DNA of 64,000 bases from CALFXN01 sp937957815 (GCA_036788195.1 DAIQNX010000005.1:54994-118993); one strand, 5' to 3'; counted from the first letter of the stretch, positions 41,176 through 49,513 are shown. Numbers and translations: made by a program. Notes: generated from the sequence alone by a model not told the origin.

Positions 41176-42359
41176 CGAAACACGTGTATCTCGATTATGC
41201 GGCGACGACGTTCACGCACCCGAAAGTCGTCGAGGCGATGCTCCCGTATTTTACGGAATCCTTCGGGAATCCGTCCTCGATCTACTCCTTTTCCGACCGG
41301 AACCGGACGGCGATCCGGAAGTCGCGGGAACAGGTCGCGCGGGTTCTCGACTGCTCGCCGGATGAGATCTTCTTCACGAGCAGCGGCACCGAGGCGGACA
41401 ACTGGGCGCTCCAGGGCGTCGCGTGGGCGAACGAGAAGAAGGGAAAGCGGATCATCACGACGAAGATCGAGCACCACGCCGTGCTGCATACGGGGCAGTT
41501 CCTCGCGGAACGTGGATTCGACGTCGTCTATCTCGATGTCGACGCGGAGGGCCGGATCAGCCTCGAAGATCTGAAGCAGGCGATGACGAAGGAAACGATC
41601 CTCGTCTCCGTCATGTTCGCGAACAACGAGATCGGGACGATCCAGCCGATCGCGGAGATCGGCGAGCTGTGCAGGGAGCTGGGCGTTATCTTCCACACCG
41701 ACGCCGTACAGGCGACGGCCCACGTTCCGATCGACGTTCAGAAGATGAAGATCGACCTCCTCTCGATGTCGGCCCACAAATTCTACGGACCCAAGGGAGT
41801 CGGCGTCCTCTACGTCCGCAAGGGGACGAAGATCGGCTCCTATATGCATGGCGGCGGACAGGAGAAGGGCAGACGCGCCTCGACCGAGAACGTCGCGGGG
41901 ATCGTCGGTCTCGGAGCGGCGATCGAACTCGCCGCCTCGCGCATGGACGAAGAGGCGCGGCGCGTCTCCGCCCTCAGGGACCGGCTCATCTCGGGCGTCA
42001 TGGAACGTATCCCGCACTCGAAGCTGAACGGCGCGAGCGGCGACGGCAGACTGCCGAACAACGCGAATTTCAGCCTCATCGGCGTCGAGGGCGAGACGTT
42101 GCTCATGGACCTCAACGCGGCCGGAATCTCCGCGTCGACGGGCAGCGCGTGCTCCTCGGGGTCTCTCGATCCGTCGCACGTCCTCATGGCCATCGGACTG
42201 TCGCACGAACTCGCCCACGGGTCGCTGCGGATGACGCTCGGAGAGACGACGACGCAGGAAGACATCGACTCCGTGATCGACACGCTCACGGAGATCGTCG
42301 GGCGGAGACGGGCGATGTCGCCGCTCTGGGAAGACTATCTCGCGGGTCTGAAGCGCTAG
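41172..42359 (+). CDS. iscS: Cysteine desulfurase IscS/NifS
   Basis: A 395-residue PLP enzyme that takes sulfur from cysteine for Fe-S assembly. Motifs: LDYAATTFTHPKVVEAM, FTSSGTEADNWAL, EHHAVLHTG, FANNEIGTIQPI, HTDAVQATAHV, SMSAHKFYGPKGVG (PLP lysine), and the mobile-loop cysteine in STGSACSSGSLDPSHVL. Length and the ACSSG loop fit IscS/NifS group I. The start at 41172 is within ATGA overlapping the iscR stop. iscU follows 20 bases later. Confidence 0.95.
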   Translation: MTKHVYLDYAATTFTHPKVVEAMLPYFTESFGNPSSIYSFSDRNRTAIRKSREQVARVLDCSPDEIFFTSSGTEADNWALQGVAWANEKKGKRIITTKIEHHAVLHTGQFLAERGFDVVYLDVDAEGRISLEDLKQAMTKETILVSVMFANNEIGTIQPIAEIGELCRELGVIFHTDAVQATAHVPIDVQKMKIDLLSMSAHKFYGPKGVGVLYVRKGTKIGSYMHGGGQEKGRRASTENVAGIVGLGAAIELAASRMDEEARRVSALRDRLISGVMERIPHSKLNGASGDGRLPNNANFSLIGVEGETLLMDLNAAGISASTGSACSSGSLDPSHVLMAIGLSHELAHGSLRMTLGETTTQEDIDSVIDTLTEIVGRRRAMSPLWEDYLAGLKR

Positions 42360-42379
42360 ATAAAGGAGAGACGAAAATC

Positions 42380-42811
42380 ATGTACAGCCAGACCGTTATG
42401 GAACATTTCACGAACCCTCGGAACGTCGGCGAAATCGCCGACGCGGACGGTGTCGGGCAGGTCGGAAACCCCAAATGCGGGGATATCATGAAAATCTATA
42501 TCAAGGTGATGGATAACGTCATCTCCGATATCAAGTTCAAGACGTTCGGATGCGCCTCGGCCATCGCGTCCTCGAGCATGGCGACCGAGCTCGTTCTCGG
42601 GAGGACCCTCGAAGATGCGTGGAAGCTCACGAACACGGCGGTCGCGGAAGCGCTCGACGGTCTGCCGCCGATCAAGATGCACTGCTCGGTTCTCGCCGAG
42701 GAATGCATCCACGCCGCGATAAACGACTACCGCCGGAAGCGCGGCCTCGAGCCGTGGGCCGACAAGTCCCACGACGAACTTGTCGAAGAACACAGCCATC
42801 ACCACCATTGA
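42380..42811 (+). CDS. iscU: Fe-S scaffold IscU/NifU N-terminal type
   Basis: A 143-residue scaffold on which new Fe-S clusters are built. The three ligand cysteines are in GNPKCGD, KTFGCASAIASSS and KMHCSVLAEECIHAAI; the LPPIKMHC loop is the chaperone-recognition region known from IscU. The protein ends in a natural HSHHHH run, an unusual metal-binding-looking tail. Start is ATG 42380 with AAAGGAGAG upstream, 20 bases after iscS. Together with IscR and IscS this gives a compact isc system, without hscAB or a ferredoxin here. Confidence 0.95.
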   Translation: MYSQTVMEHFTNPRNVGEIADADGVGQVGNPKCGDIMKIYIKVMDNVISDIKFKTFGCASAIASSSMATELVLGRTLEDAWKLTNTAVAEALDGLPPIKMHCSVLAEECIHAAINDYRRKRGLEPWADKSHDELVEEHSHHHH

Positions 42812-42818
42812 GCGGAGA

Positions 42819-43451
42819 ATGACGACGCAGCGGAACGACGAGCGGGTCCGATGCCCCTGGCCGGGCACGGACCCGCTTTATGTGCGGTATCACGATGAGG
42901 AATGGGGCGTTCCCGTTCACGACGACCGGAAGCTCTTCGAGTTCCTGACGCTCGAAGGCGCCCAGGCGGGACTGAGCTGGATCACGATCCTGCGGAAACG
43001 CGCCGCATACGCCCGGGCTTTCGACGATTTCGACCCGGAACGCGTCGCGTCCTATGATGACACGGACGTCGCCCGACTTCTGTCCGACACCGGGATTGTC
43101 CGGAATGCGGCGAAGATCCGCTCCGCGATCGGAAACGCGCGGGCGTTCCTTCGTGTCCGGGAGGAGTTCGGCTCGTTCGCCGCGTATATGTGGCGCTTCG
43201 TCGACGGTGATCCGATCGTCAACGAATGGGCCGCCGTTTCGCAGATCCCCGCGTCGACGCCGCTCTCTGAGGCGATGAGCCGGGATCTCAGAAAACGCGA
43301 CTTCTCGTTCATCGGGCCGACGGTGTGCTATTCACACATGCAGGCGGTCGGAATGGTCAACGACCACATCGTTTCGTGCTTCCGATTCGCGGAACTCACG
43401 AGACGGCCCGTCGTCCCTTCGGAAATCTCTCGTATTCCAGAGAGTCGATGA
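42819..43451 (+). CDS. tag: DNA-3-methyladenine glycosylase I
   Basis: A 210-residue Tag-family helix-hairpin-helix glycosylase that excises 3-methyladenine from DNA. Signatures: RCPWPGTDPLYVRYHDEEWG at the N-terminus (zinc Cys and His ligands), ILRKRAAYARAFDDFD, and the C-terminal zinc ligands in NDHIVSCF. ATG 42819 follows iscU by 7 bases; GCGGAGA is only one or two bases away, so the exact start could shift. It is the last gene of the isc transcript and overlaps the convergent kynU by 56 bases. Confidence 0.92.
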   Translation: MTTQRNDERVRCPWPGTDPLYVRYHDEEWGVPVHDDRKLFEFLTLEGAQAGLSWITILRKRAAYARAFDDFDPERVASYDDTDVARLLSDTGIVRNAAKIRSAIGNARAFLRVREEFGSFAAYMWRFVDGDPIVNEWAAVSQIPASTPLSEAMSRDLRKRDFSFIGPTVCYSHMQAVGMVNDHIVSCFRFAELTRRPVVPSEISRIPESR

Positions 43452-44673
43452 TCTCCCTGAGGGCCCGGGCGACGAGCCAGACCTCTTCGAAGGTCGAATA
43501 CATCGCGACGGGAGCGATCCGGATGACGCGGTCCGGGCGGAAGTCCGGGATGATTCCGCGCGTTTTCAGAGCCTCGCAGATCCGGAGCGCCTCGCGCGGA
43601 TGTTCGACGGCGACGTGCCCGCCCCGTCGCGAGGCGTCGCGAGGCGTCGAATACGAATAGTCGTACGGCGGCTTCGAGAGTTCCGCGTCGATGAGGTCCA
43701 TGAGATACCCTGTGAGTTCGATGGATTTTTTGCGGATCCCGTCGATTCCGGCCTCCGCGAACATCCTGAGAGACCCTTCGACGGCCGCGGCGGACATCAT
43801 GTGCGGCGTCCCGAGCTGCCACGCGCCGGCCGTCGGCTGCGGATCGAACTCGAGGGCCATGTCGAACTGCCGTTCCTTGCGGAACCCGAACCACCCGGCG
43901 AGCCCGGGAGTCCGTCCGAAGTGTCGCTCGTTCACATAGAGGAATGCGGGCGCTCCCGGTCCTCCGTTGAGGTGCTTGTACGAGCAGAAGAAGGCGAAGT
44001 CGGTCCCCCAGTCGTCGAAGCGGTGCGGCACGGAGCCGATGGAATGGCTGCAGTCGAATCCGATCGGGATGCCGCGTTCGCGCGCCGCGCGCGTGAGTCG
44101 TTCCATGTCGAGGAGCTGTCCGCTGCGATACAGGACGGAAGGAAGCAGGACGAGCGCGATGGAGTCGTCCATCAGATCGATGATTGCGTCCTCGTCGAGC
44201 GTATGCCCGTCGCGGCTTTTCGCGAGGATGAGGTTTTCGGGGGAGCCTCCGTGGAGCGAAATCTGGCTTGAGAGGGCGTAGAGATCCGAGGGGAAGTTCT
44301 GTTCGTCCGCGAGGATCCTTTTTCTCGTTCCCTGCGGCCGGTAGAACGTCGCGACGAGAACGTGAAGATTCGCCGTCGTCGATCCGGCGAGGACGACCTC
44401 CTCCGCTTTCGCTCCGATGAGCGGAGAAACGAGTTCTCCCGCATGTTCGGGAAACGTGAACCACGCAGGCTTCGCATCGAGCCAGCCGCCGATTCCGAGG
44501 GTTTTCCACTCTTCGAGAACCCTGAGAATGCACGCTTCTGCGTCACGGGACGCAAGCCCGAGAGAATTTCCGTCCATATAAATGCACCCGTCAGGGACGT
44601 AGAACCGTTCCCTGAAATGCCGAAGAGGATCGTCCCGGTCTTTCCGTATCGCCCATTCCCGTGTCGTGTCCAT
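43396..44673 (-). CDS. kynU: Kynureninase
   Basis: A 425-residue PLP enzyme that hydrolyses kynurenine to anthranilate and alanine. The sequence contains IYMDGNSLGLASRDAEA, the AGSTTANLHVLVATFYRP segment, FPSDLYALSSQI, FDCSHSIGSVPH and CSYKHLNGGPGAPAFLYV (PLP lysine), with KynU-type C-terminal GHVAVEHP and APVAMYSTFEEVW. Length and motif order match KynU. ATG 44673, with AGGGGGG upstream. No other kynurenine genes are near, so the source of kynurenine is unclear; use of tryptophan breakdown products from outside is possible. Its 3' end overlaps tag. Confidence 0.93.
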   Translation of the reverse strand: MDTTREWAIRKDRDDPLRHFRERFYVPDGCIYMDGNSLGLASRDAEACILRVLEEWKTLGIGGWLDAKPAWFTFPEHAGELVSPLIGAKAEEVVLAGSTTANLHVLVATFYRPQGTRKRILADEQNFPSDLYALSSQISLHGGSPENLILAKSRDGHTLDEDAIIDLMDDSIALVLLPSVLYRSGQLLDMERLTRAARERGIPIGFDCSHSIGSVPHRFDDWGTDFAFFCSYKHLNGGPGAPAFLYVNERHFGRTPGLAGWFGFRKERQFDMALEFDPQPTAGAWQLGTPHMMSAAAVEGSLRMFAEAGIDGIRKKSIELTGYLMDLIDAELSKPPYDYSYSTPRDASRRGGHVAVEHPREALRICEALKTRGIIPDFRPDRVIRIAPVAMYSTFEEVWLVARALREIIDSLEYERFPKGRRAVS

Positions 44674-44762
44674 TATCCGTCAGCCCCCCTAATGTATGAT
44701 ATTCGATAACAGTATACATCATGAGAAGCTGCTGGGGGGCAGGAAGCTTCAGTGTCCATCGC

Positions 44763-44815
44763 TTCTTCCGGCTTTTTCCGCAGTGCGTGCAGTGGTGCGG
44801 AAAAGGCCGGAGAAG
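44763..44815 (-). other. Long imperfect stem-loop upstream of kynU
   Basis: ttcttccggctttttccgc and gcggaaaaggccggagaa form a nearly complete stem around a 15-base loop. There is no T run. It lies between the 65-residue ORF and kynU on their common strand and could be a leader element or terminator-like structure. Confidence 0.4.
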
Positions 44816-44850
44816 CGCGGAACGTGATCACCGAAATGTCCGGAATACGG

Positions 44851-45048
44851 CTATCTGTGACCTTCGAAGGGGCCGCGCCACGTGGAGTCCAGTGGCTGGG
44901 AGACATCGGGCGCGTCGATGCGGCGGAAGAACGTGACGCCCTCGAAAGGTCCGCGCCAGGCCCCGGAGAACATATCTTCCAGGTGCCGGTCGTCGCGACG
45001 GAAATAGGAATACATATTTGTCAGATTCTCGAATTCTTTCTGTCCCAT
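44851..45048 (-). CDS. Small uncharacterised protein with repeated WRGPFEG motif
   Basis: A 65-residue, charged protein starting MGQKEFENLTNMYSYFRRDD. It contains the motif WRGPFEG twice (GAWRGPFEGVTF near residue 30 and STWRGPFEGHR at the C-terminus). The start has an excellent site, AAAGGAGATGTG about five bases before ATG 45048, which makes it likely to be translated. No family is recognised. It lies on the same strand as kynU, 177 bases upstream of it, and 117 bases after an intrinsic terminator. It may belong to a small-peptide region with the 31-residue ORF at 45224-45319. Confidence 0.55.
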   Translation of the reverse strand: MGQKEFENLTNMYSYFRRDDRHLEDMFSGAWRGPFEGVTFFRRIDAPDVSQPLDSTWRGPFEGHR

Positions 45049-45165
45049 GGTGTCACATCTCCTTTTCGGTATAAGAACTTCAGTATGAGAACGACGGGGC
45101 TTTCCTCCGTTTTCTTCATCTTTGCTGCGCTGTGTGGCTGCAGAAGTTCACGCATCACCTCCCAG

Positions 45166-45204
45166 AAAAAAAAGAGCCGGGACCGCTTTCGGCGGTCCCG
45201 GCTC
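45166..45204 (-). terminator. Intrinsic terminator downstream of the 31-residue ORF
   Basis: On the minus strand gagccgggaccgc (45204-45192) pairs with gcggtcccggctc (45186-45174), loop of five, then eight or nine T residues. It terminates the short transcript begun at the promoter 45380-45408, or attenuates read-through toward kynU. Confidence 0.88.
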
Positions 45205-45223
45205 CCGGTTTCAGGTATACGGC

Positions 45224-45319
45224 TCAATCGCCGGACCCGAAATCGAGGGGACCGCCGTAGCCGATAATAACGAGGACGAGGAGAAGGCTGCTCGTAACGG
45301 ATGATATCGTTGCTCTCAT
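45224..45319 (-). CDS. Small hydrophobic peptide (31 residues), unknown
   Basis: A 31-residue peptide with one hydrophobic segment (SSLLLVLVIIGYGG) and a short acidic end (LDFGSGD). Too short for usual gene calls, but its signals are strong: AGAAGGAGGGG about six bases before ATG 45319, a consensus-spaced promoter 60 bases upstream, and an intrinsic terminator 20 bases after the stop. No family known. It could be a single-span membrane peptide, a toxin-like peptide or a leader. The strong signals are direct evidence; the function is not. Confidence 0.6.
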   Translation of the reverse strand: MRATISSVTSSLLLVLVIIGYGGPLDFGSGD

Positions 45320-45379
45320 GATGATCCCCTCCTTCTGTCCGAAAATTTTAAATACATAGCTTTCAGCATATTGCGTAGG

Positions 45380-45408
45380 ATGATAGACCCGTTCCGGACA
45401 CTTGTCAA
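45380..45408 (-). promoter_or_regulatory. Promoter of the 31-residue peptide
   Basis: Minus strand TTGACA (45408-45403) and TATCAT (45385-45380), 17-base spacer, 60 bases before the peptide start codon. Confidence 0.8.
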
Positions 45409-45848
45409 GCGGTTACGGAATTCTTGTTTTGTCGGAAAGCGATAATGGTCATCCGAAGGGCGCGCCGGAGCAATAGCCCTGACGGCATTCGATTCCGGTG
45501 TCCCGCGCGATGCGGTGAATCGCGATGGGAATGCATGGAATGATACTCGTGGAGGCGAGTGCCGCGAGAATGGCTCCGTACGTAAATCTCTCGCCGCCGA
45601 ACGCCGGCTTTCCGGAGAGAATGGACGGCCGTTCCGTTTCCCGAGGGGTCGGTATGTCTCGATTTTCCAGGGTATCGTCGCCAACTCGTTATCGCCTCAT
45701 GGATCCGGAAGCGCCGACGATCAGAAGGGAGTGTACCAGAAAGAGCAAAAGGCATGAAGATGCCGACGTCGTTCAGGAAAAGCTGTGGTACCTTAATCCG
45801 AAAGATGCGGAACGCATCGCTTTCGTTCCGCGGGGAGGGGATGAGCGA
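45409..45848. other. Intergenic region before sdaAB with an open frame lacking a start
   Basis: This 440-base region has no confident gene. On the minus strand a frame from 45688 to the TGA at 45449 is open for 80 codons and its last part (YGAILAALASTSIIPCIPIA, ending in RQGYCSGAPFG) looks protein-like with genome-typical codons, but no ATG, GTG or TTG start exists. On the plus strand the sdaAB frame is open far upstream, but composition is not protein-like and no ribosome site is seen until 45835-45841. Confidence 0.4.
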
Positions 45849-46529
45849 ATGGGTTTTGCGGACATCATCGGACCGGTCATGATCGGTCCCTCGTCGAGCC
45901 ATACCGCCGGGGCTGCGCGACTCGCGCGGCTGGCGTCGGCCTGCTGGGGAAACGAACCTTTGCGGGAAGTCGTCGTGTTTCTCCGCGGCAGCTTCGCGTT
46001 TACGAGCCGGGGGCACGGGACGGACAAGGCTATCGTCGCGGGGTTGCTCGGAATGATGCCGGACGATCCCGGAATCAGGGACGCGCTCGGGATAGCCGCG
46101 GAGAGGGGATTCCCGTACCGTTTCGACAGGGACGAGATCGAGGGGGTACATCCGAACTCCGCCCGATTCCTGTTCACGGGGTGCGACGGTCGAACGCTCG
46201 AAGCGGTCGGCGCGTCCGTCGGAGGCGGCGCCGTCGAACTGCAGGAGATCGACGGCTTTCGGATGCAGATCACGGGGGAGTTTCCGACGTTCGTCACCTT
46301 TCACAGGGACACGCACGGCGTCGTTGCGGCGGTGGCCGCCCTGATGGCGGACCGCAGGATCAACATCGCGTCGTTGACGCTCCACAGGAAGGCACGAGGC
46401 GGGCTCGCGTCCCTCGTCGCCGAAATCGACCACCCCGGAGCGCCGGACGAAACCCTTCGCGACGCGGTTGCGGCAGCGCATCCCGCGATTCTGCGGGTGG
46501 TCGAACTTTGCACGTCGGGAGGGAACTGA
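45849..46529 (+). CDS. sdaAB: L-serine dehydratase, Fe-S type, beta subunit
   Basis: A 226-residue beta chain of the two-part Fe-S L-serine dehydratase, which with SdaAA converts serine to pyruvate and ammonia. It starts MGFADIIGPVMIGPSSSHTA, the typical SdaAB N-terminus, followed by GSFAFTSRGHGTDKAIVAGLLGM, and ends in an ACT-like region (GVVAAVAALMADRRINIASLTL). ATG 45849 is selected, with GGGGAGGGG about eight bases upstream; a much longer frame is rejected. sdaAA begins 2 bases after the stop. Confidence 0.93.
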   Translation: MGFADIIGPVMIGPSSSHTAGAARLARLASACWGNEPLREVVVFLRGSFAFTSRGHGTDKAIVAGLLGMMPDDPGIRDALGIAAERGFPYRFDRDEIEGVHPNSARFLFTGCDGRTLEAVGASVGGGAVELQEIDGFRMQITGEFPTFVTFHRDTHGVVAAVAALMADRRINIASLTLHRKARGGLASLVAEIDHPGAPDETLRDAVAAAHPAILRVVELCTSGGN

Positions 46530-46531
46530 CG

Positions 46532-47386
46532 ATGAGATCGATTTCGGAAATACTGTCCGCGTGTTCGGAATCCGGATGCCGCTTCTCGATGCAGGCACTC
46601 CGGATTGAATCCGCGGAATCCGGAGCGCCCGAGGAAACGATCCTGGCGCGCCTCGCTTCGCGACTCGACGATATGGAGCTCTCCGTCAGGGAATCGCTCG
46701 CGAATCGGTGGCGGGGGCATATCGTTCCCGCCGAGGCGCAGCTCCTCTCTTCGGTCGAGGGGACGACGCTTTCCGGAGATTTCATCCTTCGTGCGAGCCG
46801 GATCGCGATGGCCGTGGCCACGTACAACGCAGCGATGGGGCGGATCGTCGCCGCACCGACGGCCGGAAGCTGCGGCATTCTGCCCGGAGTCCTCTTCGCG
46901 TTCCGGGACCTTCGCGACGCGACGCGGGAAACGCTGCTTCGCGGGCTCGTAACGGCGGCGGCGGTCGGTGAGGTCGTCGCCGCCCGCGCGACGCTCGCCG
47001 GAGCTTCCGGCGGGTGTCAGGCCGAATGCGGCGCTGCGGCGGCGATGGGGGCCGCTGCCCTTGTCGAAATGCGCGATGGAACGCCGGAGGCCGTCGCACA
47101 CGCCGTCGCGCTGACCTTCAAGTCGATCCTCGGACTCGTCTGCGACCCCGTCGGTGGTCTTGTGGAGTCTCCATGCATCAAGCGGAATGCGCTTCTTGTG
47201 GCGCCAAGCATCCTCGCCTCGGATCTCGCGCTTGCGGGGGTCCGTTCGCTTCTTCCCGCGGACGAGGTCATCGACGCGATGGGTGACGTCGGGCGGGCAC
47301 TTCCCGAGTCGTTACGGGAAACGGCAAAGGGAGGGCTTGCGGTTACGCCGACCGCCAAGGAACTCGTGCGGCATTTTTCGTTGTAG
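46532..47386 (+). CDS. sdaAA: L-serine dehydratase, Fe-S type, alpha subunit
   Basis: A 284-residue alpha chain carrying the [4Fe-4S] cluster. Cysteine ligands lie in SGGCQAECGAAAAMG and LVCDPVGGLVESPCIKRN, and APTAGSCGILPGVLF is the catalytic loop shared with the family. Starts at ATG 46532 behind GGGAGGG, 2 bases after sdaAB, so the two are co-translated. Supplies pyruvate for fermentation; depends on Fe-S supply such as the nearby isc genes. A hairpin follows at 47406-47438. Confidence 0.94.
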   Translation: MRSISEILSACSESGCRFSMQALRIESAESGAPEETILARLASRLDDMELSVRESLANRWRGHIVPAEAQLLSSVEGTTLSGDFILRASRIAMAVATYNAAMGRIVAAPTAGSCGILPGVLFAFRDLRDATRETLLRGLVTAAAVGEVVAARATLAGASGGCQAECGAAAAMGAAALVEMRDGTPEAVAHAVALTFKSILGLVCDPVGGLVESPCIKRNALLVAPSILASDLALAGVRSLLPADEVIDAMGDVGRALPESLRETAKGGLAVTPTAKELVRHFSL

Positions 47387-47734
47387 GCGTGAGCCGGAAG
47401 TCGACTGAGGGGAGACCGGCTTGTCCGGACTCCCCTCAACGAAACTCTGCGCCGTCTTCTGATCGACTATGGGTTCCGCGACAGAAAAAATGACGGGAGC
47501 GAATACTGGGTCGGAAGGTGAACGACGAGCGTCCGGGCGCACCGGCGTCAGGAAGCGCCGCCGCGCCTCCTTCCCGTGAGGCGGGAGTCTTTCCGGTTCG
47601 CCTTCGCCGCTTCCCTTCCCCGATATTCGTTCCGCTTTCTGGACGGTGTCTTTTCCCTCGTCCTCCTTCGGGTGGTATCATTCTTGAAATCGGATCGTTT
47701 CACTTTTTCGATAATCAGGGAGGTGGTCTTGAGA
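47387..47734. other. Intergenic region with hairpin, coding-like fragment and promoter
   Basis: Contents of this 348-base gap: an interrupted stem (tgaggggag/ctcccctca with inner ccgg/ccgg, 47406-47438) that may terminate sdaAA; a plus-strand frame through the same bases to TGA 47519-47521 whose translation (LNETLRRLLIDYGFRDRKN and onward) looks protein-like but has no start codon; and an extended -10 TGGTATCAT at 47673-47681 likely driving the next small gene. No complete gene is seen. Confidence 0.45.
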
Positions 47735-48010
47735 ATGGAGCCGGTGAACACCATCGTGCTGCGGCACATCGAAAGCGTCATGAACGAACAGGGGTATCGC
47801 GTCTTTACGACGGAGGATGGAAAGATCCTCGCGATGGACGATTCCTATCAGGTCCGTTTCAAGTTCGATCCGATGTTCACGGACAACGATTTCAGCTGTC
47901 AGGTTCTTGCATGGACCGAAAACGGTCTCCGTATCCGCGAGAGTTTCAATATCTCGTGGACCAATGGAGAGGCGATCAGGAAGTTTATCGAGTACATCAA
48001 GAACCTCTGA
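47735..48010 (+). CDS. Small uncharacterised protein
   Basis: A 91-residue soluble protein with no recognised domain. Sequence features are an N-terminal IVLRHIESVMNEQGYRVF segment, a VRFKFDPMFTDNDFSCQVLAW beta-like middle, and a C-terminal helix GEAIRKFIEYIKNL. Such alternating length and charge suggests a compact alpha/beta fold. ATG 47735 is chosen; GGGAGGTGG is nine bases upstream, and TTG 47729 is possible. A -10 element sits 54 bases upstream. It lies between sdaAA and the glycerate kinase gene, 144 bases before the latter. Confidence 0.65.
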   Translation: MEPVNTIVLRHIESVMNEQGYRVFTTEDGKILAMDDSYQVRFKFDPMFTDNDFSCQVLAWTENGLRIRESFNISWTNGEAIRKFIEYIKNL

Positions 48011-48153
48011 AGGGCGAAGAGATCGCCGGAACGGAAGATGAGCGGGATTTTCGCTCGTCAGGACGGATCTTCACGCACCATCGCTACGCTTGCGGGCGTC
48101 CTTTTTCGGAGGGGAAGGCGGATTCTCGGAAACGAAGCCGGGAGGGAAAACGA

Positions 48154-49476
48154 ATGAATGAAGAAAGCGTGTCGTGTACAGACGGAGACGAAACGACGGA
48201 TGGCAGGGAAGCCGGTTCGCCGGCGAAGCTCAGGAACGATGCGGAACGGATCGCCAGGTCGGCGATCGACGAATGTCTCCCCGAGGCCGCTGTCCGGCGC
48301 GCGCTCGACGGCAGGTCCTTCCCGGGACGGGTCGTCCTCGTCTCGGTCGGAAAGGCCGCGTGGCGAATGGCCGACGCGGCGCTCGGACTTCTCGGCGACA
48401 GGATCGCGCGGGGCGTCGTCGTCACGAAGTACGGGCATTCCGGGGGAGCGCTCCGCGACTTCGACATCATCGAAGCCGGGCATCCCGTTCCGGACGGCAA
48501 TTCACTCAAAGGGGCCGAAGCGTCACTCGAAGCCGTGAGAAACCTCGACGAACGGGATACGGTTCTGTTCCTCGTCTCGGGAGGCGGTTCTGCCCTCTTC
48601 GAATGTCCTCTCCCCGGCGTGAGTCTCGCGGATCTCGAGAACGTCACGAGGCGGCTTCTCGAATCCGGCGCCGACATCCGCGAAATCAACACGATCCGGA
48701 AGCGGCTCTCTTCGGTAAAGGCCGGACGTTTCGCGCTGGCCGCCCGTCCCGCGCACGTTCTGACGCTTGCCCTCTCGGACGTCCTCGGCGACAGGACCGA
48801 CACGATCGCGTCAGGTCCAACCGCCCCGGACGGTACGACCTCGGACGAGGCGTTCCGCATCCTTTCGGGGTATGGAATTGTCATTCCGGAGTCCCTTTCC
48901 GGGCGTCTTTCGATTGAAACGCCGAAGGTACTCCCGAAAAGCGAATACGTCGTGGTCGGCAGCGTTCGCACGCTCTGCGACCACGCCGCGGAGAAGGCGG
49001 CGGAACTGGGGTACCGCGTCGTCGTTCTGACGACGTCGTTGAATTGCGAAGCCCGTGAAGCAGCCCGTTTTCTCGCGTCGATCGCACGCGAGGAACTTTC
49101 GGCGGACCGTCCCGCCGAATGCCCGTGCGCGGTGATCGCGGGCGGAGAGACCGTCGTTCGCGTCACCGGAAGGGGACTAGGCGGACGGAACCAGGAGATC
49201 GCACTCTCGGCGGCCTGTTCGCTTGACGGAATCCGTGGGGCTGTCCTGCTCTCGGTCGGATCCGACGGTTCAGACGGCCCGACTGACGCTGCGGGCGGAA
49301 TCGCGGACTGGAATACGGCGGCACGGATCCGGACGGCCGGCGGAGACCCGGAGGCGTTTCTGCGGGACAACGATTCGTATCATGCGCTCGATCTCGCCGG
49401 AGACCTTCTGAAGACGGGCCCTACGGGAACGAACGTCAACGATCTCGCGATCGTTCTGTGCGATCGGTCCTGGTGA
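48154..49476 (+). CDS. Glycerate 2-kinase (GckA/TtuD, MOFRL type)
   Basis: A 440-residue kinase of the glycerate dehydrogenase-linked GckA/TtuD family that phosphorylates D-glycerate to 2-phosphoglycerate. Key segments: LVSVGKAAWRMADAAL at the N-terminus, GHPVPDGNSLKGAEAS, LFLVSGGGSALFECP, INTIRKRLSSVKAGRFA, LALSDVLGDRTDTIASGPT, AGGETVVRVTGRGLGGRNQE and the C-terminal LSVGSDGSDGPTDAAGGI and PTGTNVND. These match the glycerate-binding and ATP-binding halves of the family. Start ATG 48154 with GGGAGGG upstream. It feeds the lower glycolytic pathway, possibly from serine or tartrate-type routes. Confidence 0.92.
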   Translation: MNEESVSCTDGDETTDGREAGSPAKLRNDAERIARSAIDECLPEAAVRRALDGRSFPGRVVLVSVGKAAWRMADAALGLLGDRIARGVVVTKYGHSGGALRDFDIIEAGHPVPDGNSLKGAEASLEAVRNLDERDTVLFLVSGGGSALFECPLPGVSLADLENVTRRLLESGADIREINTIRKRLSSVKAGRFALAARPAHVLTLALSDVLGDRTDTIASGPTAPDGTTSDEAFRILSGYGIVIPESLSGRLSIETPKVLPKSEYVVVGSVRTLCDHAAEKAAELGYRVVVLTTSLNCEAREAARFLASIAREELSADRPAECPCAVIAGGETVVRVTGRGLGGRNQEIALSAACSLDGIRGAVLLSVGSDGSDGPTDAAGGIADWNTAARIRTAGGDPEAFLRDNDSYHALDLAGDLLKTGPTGTNVNDLAIVLCDRSW

Positions 49477-49513
49477 TGCAACGCGGAATTCGTCGACCGT
49501 TCTGAAGATGTTC

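Noticed and set aside
43620..43650. Repeat gaggcgtcgc in kynU
   Set aside because: Lies inside coding sequence for DASRRG and nearby residues; a local codon repeat rather than a mobile or regulatory element.
45021..45155. 44-residue minus-strand ORF between the terminator and the 65-residue protein
   Set aside because: Its ribosome site touches the ATG with no spacing and it overlaps the better supported gene out of frame.
45525..45848. N-terminal extension of sdaAB from an upstream ATG
   Set aside because: The extra residues are not protein-like and lack a ribosome site; SdaAB proteins start at the MGFADIIGP segment at 45849.
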